DNA from: Streptomyces resistomycificus
Lineage (GTDB): Bacteria; Actinomycetota; Actinomycetes; Streptomycetales; Streptomycetaceae
Assembly: GCF_001514265.1 (NCBI RefSeq)
Contig: NZ_KQ948990.1
Location: 571,673-635,672, forward strand
Length of the DNA stretch: 64,000 nucleotides
Direction: 5' to 3'
Part shown: one piece after another, positions 43,489-52,569 of the stretch
Numbering within the stretch: position 1 is the first letter of the stretch
How the letters are laid out: every line of letters starts with the position of its first letter
Made by a program: the position numbers and the translations under genes
The notes under the pieces: model-generated
What the model was told of the DNA's origin: nothing
What the model saw: the letters and a program-made list of their open reading frames with translations, nothing else
Database searches by the model: none

Positions 43489-44994
43489 TCAGAGGCCCGC
43501 CACCGCGTCCCTGATCCCGTCCCAGAACCCGGGCAGCTCGGCCTCCACGGCTGCCGCGCGCTGTTCCTCCCGCCCGTAGAGCAGCCCGTACGTGAAGGCG
43601 CTCTCCCCCGCCGCGTGGGCGACCGCGGACAGCTCACGAAGGGCGCGGCGGGACATCACGCTGTCCTGGTGCTCGCCGAGCAGGTTCTGCAGCGCCTTCA
43701 TGGACTTGACCAGGTCCTTGGCCGGCCTGCCCAGGACCGGGCGCGCCGCCTCCGCCGCGTAGCGGGTGCGCTTGGCCTTCTTGCGGGCCTCGTGGGCGGC
43801 GACGTCCCGGTCGGTGCCGGGCGGCAGCTCGACCGCGTCCTCCACGAGGGCGGCGACCTTGCCGAAGTCCTTCTTCACGGCCTTGGCGATCACCTTGCCG
43901 GGCTTCTTCCCGGCCGCCTTCAGCAGCGGCGGGTCGGCGACGAGCGCGTCCAGCGCGTCGAGCAGGTCGAGGTAGCGCCGGGAGTCGAGGACGCCGATCA
44001 GACGGCCGCGGGCCCCGCCGTGCCTGGCGCTCGCCCACAGGTGCAGCCGCTCGGCGACCGGGCCCGACACCAGTGGGCGCGGCACCTCGTCGAGGGCCGT
44101 CGTCAGGCGTTCGGTCAGCACCTCGTGGTCGCGGTCCACGCCGAGCTCACCGGCGAGCCACCTCAACTCCTCCCCGATCGGGTCGGTGACGGCCCGGTCG
44201 AGGATTCCGCCGAACGACTTGAAGGTGCTGCGCAGCCGGCGGGTGGCGACCCGCATGCTGTGCACGGAGTCCTCGGCGTCCTGGCGTACGGCCGGGTCGA
44301 GCTCGACGATCGCGTCCCGCTGGGTGCGGACGTAGGCGAGCACGTGGTCGCCGGCGGTGACGGGGTCCTTGGCCGGGCCGGACCTGCGCTTCTTTTTCGG
44401 CGCGGTCTCCGCGAGGGCACGGGCCAGCTTCGACGACGACTTCGACGGCCGTACGCCCGCCTTGCGCAGCCGCTTGTCCACCTTGTCGAGGAAGGCCGGG
44501 TCGCCGCCGTCGGCGAGCTCCACCTCGATCTCGGTCCACTGGGCGTCGCCGTCCCCGCCGGACAGCCGCTCGGCGTGGACGGCGTCCACGCTGACCTCGG
44601 CGAGCAGCCGTCCCTCGGAGTCGAGGAGGTCGCGCACGTCGCGGGCGGAGCGCAGCCGGACGACGGGCCGCAGTGGGGCGTTGCGGACCCGGGAGCGGAC
44701 CAGCCCGGCGAGGTCGTCCGGGAGGGTGTCCGAGAGCGGGGCCCTGACCTCGTCGCGGACGCCCTCGGAGACGGGGAACTTCAGGTGCCAGCCCGCGTCG
44801 GAGCCGCCGGTGCGGCGCCGCAGGGTGATCGAGGACGTTGCGAGGCGTTCGTCGGCGGTGTCGTAGTAGGTGGCGTCGAGTTCCGCGACGCCCTTGTCCA
44901 GGACGGTGTCGACCCCGGCGACGCCGGTCAGGTCCGGCAGCCCGCTGTCGTCGGATTCGTACTTCCGCTCGATCTCACGCTTGGTGTCCGCCAT
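43489..44994 (-). CDS. CYTH-CHAD domain protein
   Basis: A 501-residue protein from the ATG at 44994. Residues 5-195 are a CYTH domain with the REIERKYE signature (ExExK), DATYYDTADERL and WHLKFPVSEGVRDEV. The family binds triphosphate compounds with metal. From about residue 215 a CHAD domain follows with SVHSMRVATRRLRSTFKSFG and HEARKKAKRTRYAAEA, conserved His/Arg/Lys helices that bind polyphosphate. Fused CYTH-CHAD proteins often occur with polyphosphate metabolism; no ppk or ppx gene lies in the window. Basic Lys/Arg linkers (APKKKRRSGPAK) join the domains. It is transcribed towards the radical SAM gene. Confidence 0.94.
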   Translation of the reverse strand: MADTKREIERKYESDDSGLPDLTGVAGVDTVLDKGVAELDATYYDTADERLATSSITLRRRTGGSDAGWHLKFPVSEGVRDEVRAPLSDTLPDDLAGLVRSRVRNAPLRPVVRLRSARDVRDLLDSEGRLLAEVSVDAVHAERLSGGDGDAQWTEIEVELADGGDPAFLDKVDKRLRKAGVRPSKSSSKLARALAETAPKKKRRSGPAKDPVTAGDHVLAYVRTQRDAIVELDPAVRQDAEDSVHSMRVATRRLRSTFKSFGGILDRAVTDPIGEELRWLAGELGVDRDHEVLTERLTTALDEVPRPLVSGPVAERLHLWASARHGGARGRLIGVLDSRRYLDLLDALDALVADPPLLKAAGKKPGKVIAKAVKKDFGKVAALVEDAVELPPGTDRDVAAHEARKKAKRTRYAAEAARPVLGRPAKDLVKSMKALQNLLGEHQDSVMSRRALRELSAVAHAAGESAFTYGLLYGREEQRAAAVEAELPGFWDGIRDAVAGL

Positions 44995-45045
44995 GAACCG
45001 AATCTAGTCGGCGGACGGGAGATTCGGCAGGGGGCGCTACTCCCA

Positions 45046-46245
45046 TCAGGCCGACATGGGCCGCTGCACCCGGATCGACTGCAGCAGTCCCACCGCCACC
45101 CAGACCGCGAACATCGACGAACCTCCGTACGACACGAACGGCAGCGGCAGACCCGTCACCGGCATGATGCCGAGGGTCATGCCGATGTTCTCGAAGGCCT
45201 GGAAGGCGAACCAGGCCACGATCCCGGCGGCGACGATCGTGCCGTAGAGCTCGGTGGTCTCGCGGGCGATGCGACAGGCGCGCCACAGCACCACCCCGAG
45301 CAGGACGATGATCAGGCCGCCGCCGACGAAGCCCAGCTCCTCGCCGGCGACCGTGAACACGAAGTCGGTCTGCTGCTCGGGTACGAACTGGCCGGTGGTC
45401 TGCGAGCCGTGGAAGAGGCCCGAACCGGTGAGGCCGCCGGATCCGATGGCGATGCGGGCCTGGTTGGTGTTGTAGCCGACGCCGGCGGGATCGAGGCTCG
45501 GGTTGGCGAAGGCGGCGAAGCGGGCGATCTGGTAGTCGTCCAGGATGTGCAGCTGCCAGACGGCGATCGCGCCGGCCGCGCCCGCGCCCAGCAGTCCGAA
45601 CACCCACCGGTTGGAGGCGCCGGAGGCGAGCAGCACACCCAGCACGATGATGACCATGACCATGACCGACCCGAGGTCGGGCATCAGCATCACGATCAGC
45701 ATCGGTACGGCGGCGAGCCCGAGGGCCTGGAGCACGGTCCGGTGGTCCGGGTGGGGTTTGTCGCCCGCGTCGACCCGGGCCGCGAGCAGCATCGCCATGC
45801 CCAGGATGATCGTGATCTTCACGAACTCGGACGGCTGCAGCGAGAAGCCGCCGCCGATCACGATCCAGGAGTGCGCGCCGTTGACGGTCGAGCCGAGCGG
45901 GGTGAGCACCATCAGGATCAGGAACACCGAGGCGCCGTAGAGGATCGGTACGGCCGTGCGCAGGGTGCGGTGGCCGAGCCAGACGGTGCCGAGCATCAGG
46001 GCGAACCCGATGCCGGTGTTCATGATGTGCCGGATCAGGAAGTAGTACGGGTCGCCCTGGTTGATCTCGGTGCGGTTGCGGGTCGCCGAGAAGACCAGGA
46101 GCGAGCCGATGCCGGACAGCGCCAGCGCCGCCAGCAGTATCGGCCAGTCGAGGCGGCGGGCCAGCGAGTCACGGGCGAACAGACGGGCCCAGCCCGCGCG
46201 CTGGGGCCCGTACCCGGAGACCTGGAAGGTGTTGGCGCCGGTCAT
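45046..46245 (-). CDS. sfr: SEDS family rod/spore-wall protein (RodA/FtsW type)
   Basis: A 399-residue polytopic membrane protein. The ATG at 46245 overlaps the pbp2 stop as ATGA, so the two are translationally coupled. It has about ten membrane segments with SEDS motifs: GAHSWIVIGGGFSLQPSEFVKI, LLMPDLGSV-type MPDLGSVMVMV, RIAIGSGGLTGSGLFHG, and the closing FVSYGGSSMFAVW. SEDS proteins polymerise glycan strands from lipid II with a cognate class B PBP, here the gene just upstream. In Streptomyces the mre/pbp2/sfr cluster serves spore wall synthesis. The symbol follows position in that cluster; rodA is also used. Confidence 0.93.
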   Translation of the reverse strand: MTGANTFQVSGYGPQRAGWARLFARDSLARRLDWPILLAALALSGIGSLLVFSATRNRTEINQGDPYYFLIRHIMNTGIGFALMLGTVWLGHRTLRTAVPILYGASVFLILMVLTPLGSTVNGAHSWIVIGGGFSLQPSEFVKITIILGMAMLLAARVDAGDKPHPDHRTVLQALGLAAVPMLIVMLMPDLGSVMVMVIIVLGVLLASGASNRWVFGLLGAGAAGAIAVWQLHILDDYQIARFAAFANPSLDPAGVGYNTNQARIAIGSGGLTGSGLFHGSQTTGQFVPEQQTDFVFTVAGEELGFVGGGLIIVLLGVVLWRACRIARETTELYGTIVAAGIVAWFAFQAFENIGMTLGIMPVTGLPLPFVSYGGSSMFAVWVAVGLLQSIRVQRPMSA

Positions 46246-48494
46246 GCGAGCATCCTCCGGCTTCCCCTGCGGCGCGGCCGGCGCCGGGTGTTGCGGTTGC
46301 CGGTGGCCGGCGTGTTCACGGTCGCCGCCTGCTGGACGCCGCCCTCCTCGGCGGCGCCCTCCTGGTTGGCCCGCTGCTCCTTGGCCGGGTCCTTCGCGAC
46401 CTTCGGGGACTTGATGGTCCCGTCCGTGCGGACCTTGGGCAGGCCCTTCTGCGGGGTGGGCAGCAGCGCGTTCTTCGGGTTGACGGCGCCGTCGTCGGAG
46501 ACGCCGTACAGCGCGTCGTAGATGTTGCGCACGGCCGGACCGGAGGCGCCGGAACCCGTACCACCCTGGGAGATCGTCATCACGACCGAGTAGTCCTTGG
46601 TGTACGTGGCGAACCACGACGTCGTCTGCTTGCCGTAGACCTCGGCGGTACCGGTCTTGGCGTGCATCGGGATCTTGTCCTGCGGCCAGCCGACGTCGGC
46701 GAACCGCCAGGCCGCGGTACCGCGGGTGGCGACGCCCTCCAGGGCCTCGTCCATCTCGGCCAGCGTCTTCTTGCTTATCGGCAGCTTGCCGTGCGACTTG
46801 GGCTTGATCTCCGTGACCGTCTTGCCGTCGGGACTGAGGATCGCCTTGCCGACTGTCGGGTCGTACAGGGTGCCGCCGTTGGCGATCGCCGAGTAGATCG
46901 TGGCCATCTGGATGGGGGTGACGAGGGTGTCGCCCTGGCCGATGGAGTAGTTGATGGAGTCACCCGCGCGCAGCCGGTTGCCTTCGAGGCAGTTCTCGTA
47001 GGCGATCTTCTCGGCGTAGCTGCCGTCCTTCTTGCCGGTCCGGCACCAGACGTCCTTGTTGGCCTTCCAGTAGTCGAGCTTCCACTGGCGGTCGGGGATG
47101 CGGCCGGTGACCTCGTTGGGCAGGTCGATGCCGGTCTCGGCGCCGAGGCCGAACTGGTGGGCGGTCTTGTAGAACCAGTCGTTGGCGTTCTTCTTCGGCT
47201 TGGTGCCGCCGTCGCGCTTCCACTCCTCGTGGGAGAGCCGGTAGAAGACGGTGTCGCAGGAGACCTCCAGGGCGCGGCCGAGGCTGATCGGGCCGTACCC
47301 CTTGGACTCGAAGTTCTTGAAGACCTGGCCGCCCAGCGAGTAGGAGCTGGAGCACTCGTAGGGGCCGTCGAAGGAGTAACCGGCGTTGACCGCGGCGGCC
47401 GTCGGGACCACCTTGAAGATGGAGCCGGGCGCCGACTGGCCCTGGATCGCGCGGTTGAGCAGCGGGTAGTTGGAGTTCTTGCCGGTGAGCCTGGTGTAGT
47501 CCTTGGCGGAGATGCCGCCGACCCAGGCGTTCGGGTCGTACGTCGGGTTGGACGCCATGGCGACCACGCGGCCGGTCTTGTTCTCCATGACCACGACCGC
47601 GCCCGAGTCGGCCTTGTACTGCTCGTTGGTGTTGCGGTCCCACTCCAGGCGGGCCTTCTTCATCGCGTCGTTCAGCTCGTACTCGGCGACCCGCTGGACA
47701 CGGGCGTCGATGCTGGTGACGAGGTTGGAGCCGGCCTGGGCGGGGTCTGCCTCCGCCTCGCCGATGACACGGCCGAGGTTGTCGACCTCGTAGCGGGTGA
47801 CGCCGGCCTTGCCGCGCAGCTCCTTGTCGTACTCGCGCTCCAGGCCGCTGCGGCCGACCTGGTCGGAGCGCAGGTAGGGCGAGTCGGTGTCCTGGGCCTT
47901 GGTGATCTCCTCGTCGGTGACCGGCGAGAGGTAGCCGAGGACCTGGGCGGTGTTGGACTTGCCGGGGGCGGCGTAACGGCGCACGGCCTCGGGCTCGGCG
48001 GTGATGCCGGGGAAGTCCTCGGCGCGCTCGCGGATCTGCAGGGCCTGCTTGGCGGTCGCCTCGTCGGTGATGGGGATCGGCTGGTAGGGCGAGCCGTTCC
48101 AGCAGGGCTGCGGCGTCTTGGAGTCGCACAGCCGGACCTTCTCCATGACCTCCCGGGGCTTCATGCCCAGCACGCCGGCCAGCTTGGCGAGGACGGCCTT
48201 GCCGTCGTCCTTCATCTTCAGCAGGTCGGTGCGGGAGGCGGAGACCACCAGCCGGGTCTCGTTGTCGGCCAGGGGCACCCCGCGCGCGTCCAGGATCGAA
48301 CCGCGTACGGCGGGCTCGACGACCTGCTGGACGTGGTTGCCGGAGGCCTCCTTGGCGTATTCGTCGCCCTCGCGGATCTGGAGGTACCACAGGCGTCCGC
48401 CGAGGGTGCCGAGCAGGGAGAGGACGAGGATCTGGATGACGACGAGCCGGATCTGGACCCGTGGGGTCCGGCCGGTCTCGGGGATGTTGGTCAC
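46242..48494 (-). CDS. pbp2: penicillin-binding protein 2 (class B transpeptidase)
   Basis: A 750-residue protein from the GTG at 48494, with GGGAGG upstream. A short cytoplasmic start and one membrane anchor (LVVIQILVLSLLGTLGGRLW) precede a PBP dimerisation domain. The transpeptidase has the active serine in SAPGSIFK at about residue 357, the second motif in VSCDTVFYR, and the third as KTGTAEVYG at about 610. It crosslinks peptidoglycan made by the SEDS protein encoded directly downstream with a four-base overlap. The tail after residue 700 is charged and unstructured. The operon runs mreC-mreD-pbp2-sfr; a 107-bp gap separates it from mreD. Confidence 0.96.
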   Translation of the reverse strand: MTNIPETGRTPRVQIRLVVIQILVLSLLGTLGGRLWYLQIREGDEYAKEASGNHVQQVVEPAVRGSILDARGVPLADNETRLVVSASRTDLLKMKDDGKAVLAKLAGVLGMKPREVMEKVRLCDSKTPQPCWNGSPYQPIPITDEATAKQALQIRERAEDFPGITAEPEAVRRYAAPGKSNTAQVLGYLSPVTDEEITKAQDTDSPYLRSDQVGRSGLEREYDKELRGKAGVTRYEVDNLGRVIGEAEADPAQAGSNLVTSIDARVQRVAEYELNDAMKKARLEWDRNTNEQYKADSGAVVVMENKTGRVVAMASNPTYDPNAWVGGISAKDYTRLTGKNSNYPLLNRAIQGQSAPGSIFKVVPTAAAVNAGYSFDGPYECSSSYSLGGQVFKNFESKGYGPISLGRALEVSCDTVFYRLSHEEWKRDGGTKPKKNANDWFYKTAHQFGLGAETGIDLPNEVTGRIPDRQWKLDYWKANKDVWCRTGKKDGSYAEKIAYENCLEGNRLRAGDSINYSIGQGDTLVTPIQMATIYSAIANGGTLYDPTVGKAILSPDGKTVTEIKPKSHGKLPISKKTLAEMDEALEGVATRGTAAWRFADVGWPQDKIPMHAKTGTAEVYGKQTTSWFATYTKDYSVVMTISQGGTGSGASGPAVRNIYDALYGVSDDGAVNPKNALLPTPQKGLPKVRTDGTIKSPKVAKDPAKEQRANQEGAAEEGGVQQAATVNTPATGNRNTRRRPRRRGSRRMLA

Positions 48495-48601
48495 TGCGGC
48501 TGCCTCCCCCTCTCAGTGCGTGGACGAGCCGTGTGTGTATGTGTCATATCCGACGGACCTGTGAAACCCGGCATCCGGTACGGCCGTCAACTCCCGCGCG
48601 G

Positions 48602-49279
48602 TCACAGCCGCTTGACCCCCTTGATGCGGCCCACGCGCGCGGTACGGGTCCGGGCCTTCGTCTTCAGGGCGCCGAGGCCGCCCCGCTGGCCGCCGATCTT
48701 GAGGCCGGTGCCCGAGGAGAGCCAGCCGGAGGAGATGTCGGTCGCCTTGGCGGTGGAGTTGGTGTCCGCGAGGGGGTCGTTCTCCGCGCGCCGGGCCAGC
48801 GCCATGATGCCGGGGACGACGAACGGGGCGAGCAGCAGGTCGTACAGCGCGGCCGTGAACAGCAGGCTGGGCAGGCCGACATGGCGGGCGGCGGTGTCGC
48901 CGACGAGGGCGCCGACCCCGGCGTACAGCAGGGTGCTGCCGACGGCGGCGGCGGCCACGACGACCATGGGGCCGGTGGCCGACTTCAGCCGGCCGTTCTC
49001 CGGTTTCGCCAGGCCCGCGAGGTAGCCGATGACGCACAGCACGAGGGCGTAGCGGCCGGCCGCGTGGTCGGCGGGCGGGGCGAGGTCGGCGAGCAGACCG
49101 GCGCCGAACCCGACGAGGGCGCCGCCGACATGGCCGTACACCAGGGCGAGGCCCAGGACGGTGAGGAGCAGGAGGTCGGGGACGGCGCCCGGCAGGTGCA
49201 GACGGGCCAGGACGCTCACCTGGAGGACCAGGGCGACGACGACCAGCGAGGTGGACAGCAGGATCCTGTTGACGCGCAT
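48602..49279 (-). CDS. mreD: rod shape-determining protein MreD
   Basis: A 225-residue membrane protein from the ATG at 49279, with TAGGAG about ten bases upstream, 12 bp after the mreC stop. Five hydrophobic segments fill residues 1-160, with PGAVPDLLLLTVLGLALVYG and GFGAGLLADLAPPADHAAGR, the family's conserved Pro/Asp region. The last 60 residues are a basic cytoplasmic tail (RVGRIKGVKRL), longer than in E. coli. MreD links MreC, PBP2 and the SEDS protein. Confidence 0.94.
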   Translation of the reverse strand: MRVNRILLSTSLVVVALVLQVSVLARLHLPGAVPDLLLLTVLGLALVYGHVGGALVGFGAGLLADLAPPADHAAGRYALVLCVIGYLAGLAKPENGRLKSATGPMVVVAAAAVGSTLLYAGVGALVGDTAARHVGLPSLLFTAALYDLLLAPFVVPGIMALARRAENDPLADTNSTAKATDISSGWLSSGTGLKIGGQRGGLGALKTKARTRTARVGRIKGVKRL

Positions 49280-49291
49280 GGGCTGAAGCTC

Positions 49292-50239
49292 CTACTGCTC
49301 TTCTTGGATCTGGCCGTCGACCGGGGCGTTCGCGGACGGGGTGACGGTCACCGTCACGGTCGGCGTGGGGGTCGGTTTGGGCTTGGCGGGCAGCACCGTG
49401 TCGCGCGGGTCCTTCTTCGGGGCCTCGACGACGACTCCGACGATGTCGAGCTTGGAGAAGCCGACGTACGGCGTGACGTAGAGGGTGCGGGTGAGGCCGC
49501 CGCCGGAGGGGTCGACGCGGGCGACCACGCCGACCGGCACGCCGGGCACGAAGGGCTTGTCGGCCTGCGAGCCGAAGGTGACCAGGCGGTCGCCCTTCTT
49601 GATCTCGGCCTTGCCGTTGAGGAGTTCGACGCGCAGCGGGCGGTCGCCCTGCCCGGAGGCGAAGCCGAGTTCGTCGCTTTTCTCCATGCGGGTGCCGACG
49701 GTGAAGTCGGGGTCGTTGGCGAGCAGCACGGTCGCGGTGTCGGGGCCGACGGTGGTGACCCGCCCGACGAGCCCGTCCCCGTTCAGGACGGTCATGTCGC
49801 GCTTGAGGCCGTCGTTGGCGCCGGCGTCGATGGTGATGGTCCAGGAGAAGCCCTGGGCCGCTCCTATGGCGATGACCTGGGCGCCCTTGATGCCGTACTG
49901 GCCGGCTCCGGAGAGCTTCATCATCTTGTCGAGCTGGGCGAGGCGGCTGCGGTTGCGGTCGTCGCTGCCGAGCTTCGCCTCGAGGGCCGCGTTCTCCTTC
50001 TCCAGCGCGGCGAGCCGGTCGTGGCGTTCGCCGGAGTCACGGATGGCCGAAACGGCGTTGCCGACCGGGTCGACCGCGGACGACACGCCGTCCTCGATCG
50101 GGCCGAAGACGGTGGCCGCGCCCTGGCGGGCACCGTCGACCGGTGAGTCCTCACCGCCGCGGATGTCCACCGTGATCAGCGCGAACGCGACGGCGACCAG
50201 CAGCACCAGGAGCAGCCGGCTCTCTCGTGTGTCCCTCAC
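49292..50239 (-). CDS. mreC: cell shape protein MreC
   Basis: A 315-residue protein from the GTG at 50239. A basic start (RDTRESR) and one membrane segment (LLLVLLVAVAFALITVDIRG) are followed by a coiled coil at about residues 65-110 (RHDRLAALEKENAALEAKLG), then the MreC beta-barrel domain with VIAIGAAQGFSWTITIDAGA and GDGLVGRVTTVGPDTATVLL. The C-terminus is Pro/Thr-rich (KPTPTPTVTVTV), a streptomycete feature. It is first in the mreC-mreD-pbp2-sfr unit, after an mreB terminator and a region with paired GCTTATGC repeats. Confidence 0.95.
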   Translation of the reverse strand: MRDTRESRLLLVLLVAVAFALITVDIRGGEDSPVDGARQGAATVFGPIEDGVSSAVDPVGNAVSAIRDSGERHDRLAALEKENAALEAKLGSDDRNRSRLAQLDKMMKLSGAGQYGIKGAQVIAIGAAQGFSWTITIDAGANDGLKRDMTVLNGDGLVGRVTTVGPDTATVLLANDPDFTVGTRMEKSDELGFASGQGDRPLRVELLNGKAEIKKGDRLVTFGSQADKPFVPGVPVGVVARVDPSGGGLTRTLYVTPYVGFSKLDIVGVVVEAPKKDPRDTVLPAKPKPTPTPTVTVTVTPSANAPVDGQIQEEQ

Positions 50240-50295
50240 GTGCGGCGGCCGTGCCTTCCTCGTAGGAATGTGCGGGTGTTCAGTTTCGGGTTGCA

Positions 50296-50319
50296 GAGGC
50301 TTATGCGAGCTTATGCCTC
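50296..50319. promoter_or_regulatory. paired GCTTATGC repeats before mreC
   Basis: GCTTATGC occurs twice with a two-base spacer (50299-50316), giving a ten-base, one-helical-turn period, and the block is bounded by GAGGC/GCCTC. It lies 57-80 bp before the mreC GTG, between the mreB terminator and mreC. It could be an operator; no known regulator is assigned. Confidence 0.4.
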
Positions 50320-50327
50320 GATATCAA

Positions 50328-50370
50328 CGATCCGCCGTACGAGAGGAGATCATCCCGTACGGCGGAATCG
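50328..50370 (-). terminator. terminator after mreB
   Basis: TCCGCCGTAC (50331-50340) pairs perfectly with GTACGGCGGA (50357-50366), and the stem extends outward by CGA/TCG with one bulge. It starts about ten bases after the mreB stop and would separate mreB from mreCD-pbp2-sfr. Confidence 0.82.
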
Positions 50371-50380
50371 AAGAGTTACG

Positions 50381-51400
50381 TCATCTGCGCGGCTGGGCGT
50401 CCAGCACCTGCTGCAACGCCTCGAACTCCTCGACGCACTTGCCGGAGCCGAGCGCCACGCTGTCCAGCGGGTCCTCGGCGATGTGGATCGGCATGCCGGT
50501 CTCCCGCCGCAGCCGCTCGTCGAGGCCGCGCAGCAGCGCTCCGCCACCGGTCAGAACGATTCCGCGGTCCATGATGTCGCCGGACAGCTCGGGCGGGCAC
50601 TTGTCGAGAGTCGTCTTGACCGCGTCGACGATCGCGTTGACGGGCTCCTCGATCGCCTTGCGTACTTCGGCGGCCGAGATGACGACGGTCTTGGGCAGCC
50701 CGGAGACGAGGTCCCGGCCGCGGATTTCGGTGTGCTCGTCGGAGTCGAGGTCGTACGCCGAACCGATCGTGATCTTGATCTGCTCGGCCGTCCGCTCACC
50801 CAGCAGGAGGGAGTACTCCTTCTTGATGTGCTGGATGATCGCGTTGTCCAGCTCGTCGCCCGCCACCCGGATGGACTGGGCGGTGACGATGCCGCCGAGG
50901 GAGATGACCGCGACCTCCGTGGTGCCGCCGCCGATGTCCACCACCATGTTGCCCGTGGCCTCGTGGACCGGCAGGCCGGAACCGATGGCGGCCGCCATGG
51001 GCTCCTCGATGATGTGCACCTGACGGGCGCCGGCCTGGGACGACGCCTCGATGACGGCGCGGCGCTCGACCCCCGTGATGCCCGAGGGCACACAGACGAC
51101 GACCCGCGGACGAGCCAGATACCGCCGCTTGTGGATCTTCAGGATGAAGTAGCGGAGCATCCGCTCGGTGATCTCGAAGTCGGCGATCACGCCGTCCTTC
51201 AGCGGACGCACGGCAACGATGTTGCCGGGCGTGCGCCCGATCATCTTCTTGGCTTCGGCGCCGACCGCGAGGATGCCACCGGTGTTGGTGTTGATCGCGA
51301 CGACGGACGGCTCGTTGAGTACGATCCCGCGCCCCCTGACGTACACCAGCGTGTTGGCGGTCCCGAGGTCGACAGCCATGTCACGGCCAATGAACGACAT
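50381..51400 (-). CDS. mreB: actin-like protein MreB
   Basis: About 339 residues from the ATG at 51400, which has GGGGAA five bases upstream and gives the family-length start [23 protein letters not shown] 51412 adds four residues. ATP-binding motifs are [29 protein letters not shown] and [12 protein letters not shown]. MreB forms membrane filaments that place wall synthesis; in Streptomyces it acts mainly in sporulation. It is followed by a strong terminator, so it is largely a separate transcript from mreC. Confidence 0.97.
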   Translation of the reverse strand: MSFIGRDMAVDLGTANTLVYVRGRGIVLNEPSVVAINTNTGGILAVGAEAKKMIGRTPGNIVAVRPLKDGVIADFEITERMLRYFILKIHKRRYLARPRVVVCVPSGITGVERRAVIEASSQAGARQVHIIEEPMAAAIGSGLPVHEATGNMVVDIGGGTTEVAVISLGGIVTAQSIRVAGDELDNAIIQHIKKEYSLLLGERTAEQIKITIGSAYDLDSDEHTEIRGRDLVSGLPKTVVISAAEVRKAIEEPVNAIVDAVKTTLDKCPPELSGDIMDRGIVLTGGGALLRGLDERLRRETGMPIHIAEDPLDSVALGSGKCVEEFEALQQVLDAQPRR

Positions 51401-51615
51401 TGAGTTCCCCATCAGGATTCGACTGGCCTTCCCGCTGGCTTTTGAGGGCTTTTCAGGTCGGCGAGGTGGGTGCGGTGACGTGAAGGCTTCCATCGTAGAC
51501 GCGCCTTCGCGAACACTGCGTGAGGGTCTCCGCCATTGTCAGCAGATGCTGTGTGGGTTCGCTTGTGGAGACGGGCGTTCGGGGGCACTCGTTCCCTCGA
51601 TCGCCACGCATATGC

Positions 51616-51651
51616 CGGAGAGTCCGGGGACAAACTCCCCCAGACTCTCCG
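51616..51651 (-). terminator. terminator after ndk
   Basis: CGGAGAGTC (51616-51624) pairs with GACTCTCCG (51643-51651), with an inner GGGG/CCCC stem and one mismatch. It lies 26 bp after the ndk stop. The 200 bp between it and mreB should hold the mreB promoter. Confidence 0.75.
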
Positions 51652-51677
51652 TTCCGCCTCTTCGAAGGCGGTGGACG

Positions 51678-52091
51678 CTACGCGCGACCGGGGAAGAAGA
51701 TCTTCACCTCGCGCTCCGCGGACTCCTCGGAGTCGGAGGCGTGGATCAGGTTCTCACGGACGATCACACCGAAGTCGCCGCGGATGGAGCCGGGGGCCGC
51801 GGCGATCGGGTCGGTCGGACCGGCCAGCGCCCGCACACCCTCGATCACCCGCTCGCCCTCGACGATCAGCGCCACGACCGGACCGGAGGACATGAACTCC
51901 ACCAGCGGCTCGTAGAAGGGCTTGCCCTTGTGCTCGCCGTAGTGCTGCTCCAGCGTGTCCTGGTCCAGGGAGCGCAGCTCCAGCGCGGTGATCTGCCAGC
52001 CGGCCTTGCGCTCGATACGGCTGAGGATCTCGCCGGTCAGGCCACGACGGACGGCGTCGGGCTTGAGCAGGACGAGGGTGCGCTGGCTCAC
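51678..52091 (-). CDS. ndk: nucleoside diphosphate kinase
   Basis: A 137-residue enzyme from the GTG at 52091, with AAGGAG eight bases upstream. It exchanges gamma-phosphates among nucleoside triphosphates by a phosphohistidine. QRTLVLLKPDAVRRGLTGEI and the active-site block NLIHASDSEESAEREV are diagnostic, with the His in NLIH. Length and motifs are normal. A terminator follows. Confidence 0.98.
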   Translation of the reverse strand: MSQRTLVLLKPDAVRRGLTGEILSRIERKAGWQITALELRSLDQDTLEQHYGEHKGKPFYEPLVEFMSSGPVVALIVEGERVIEGVRALAGPTDPIAAAPGSIRGDFGVIVRENLIHASDSEESAEREVKIFFPGRA

Positions 52092-52204
52092 GGAGGACTC
52101 CTTCTACGGCCGGTGTGCGGTGGGATGAGGTTACAGGGCGTGTCCGGCCGCCTGTCACACAGCGTCAGGTGTAGAGGGAGCCAGGGGTCTCGGGCGTCGA
52201 GGCG

Positions 52205-52561
52205 TCACGCCGCGCCGGGCGTCGAGGCGTCCGCCTGGGCCGCGAACCTCGCCTTCGCCTCGTCGATCTTCCGCCCGTAGTGCACGGACGCCCACCACAG
52301 GGCCGCGAAGGCCACCCCGAGGAAGAACATCGTCGGCACGACGAACCCGGAGGCGATCAGGACTACCTGGAGGGCCCAGCCGAGGGCGACGCCGCCGGGA
52401 CGGGTCACCATGCCGCACAGCAGCAGACACGCGAACATCGCGACACCGCTGACCGTCCACACCGTCGTCATGGACAGGTCGGGGTCCTTCATCGCGACCA
52501 GCGCGGCGAAGCCGATGATGAAGACCTCGCCGATCAGGGTCGAAGCACAGAGCGTACGCAT
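52205..52561 (-). CDS. DUF4233 family membrane protein
   Basis: A 118-residue protein from the ATG at 52561, eight bases after the folC stop, so the two are coupled. Four hydrophobic segments alternate with short loops (TLIGEVFIIGFAALVAMKDP, VSGVAMFACLLLCGMVTRP, VVPTMFFLGVAFAALWWASV). The C-terminus is a charged helix (HYGRKIDEAKARFAAQA). DUF4233 genes stand downstream of folC in many actinobacteria, but no function is known. Confidence 0.9.
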   Translation of the reverse strand: MRTLCASTLIGEVFIIGFAALVAMKDPDLSMTTVWTVSGVAMFACLLLCGMVTRPGGVALGWALQVVLIASGFVVPTMFFLGVAFAALWWASVHYGRKIDEAKARFAAQADASTPGAA

Positions 52562-52569
52562 CGTGAGTC

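Noticed and set aside
40948..45000. Barnase gene to match the barstar-like gene
   Set aside because: All frames near it belong to recognisable radical SAM, CYTH-CHAD or membrane proteins; none shows a barnase pattern.
43615..46521. Long rightward open frame across the CYTH-CHAD and sfr genes
   Set aside because: It spans two unrelated genes on the other strand and has no domain or ribosome binding site.
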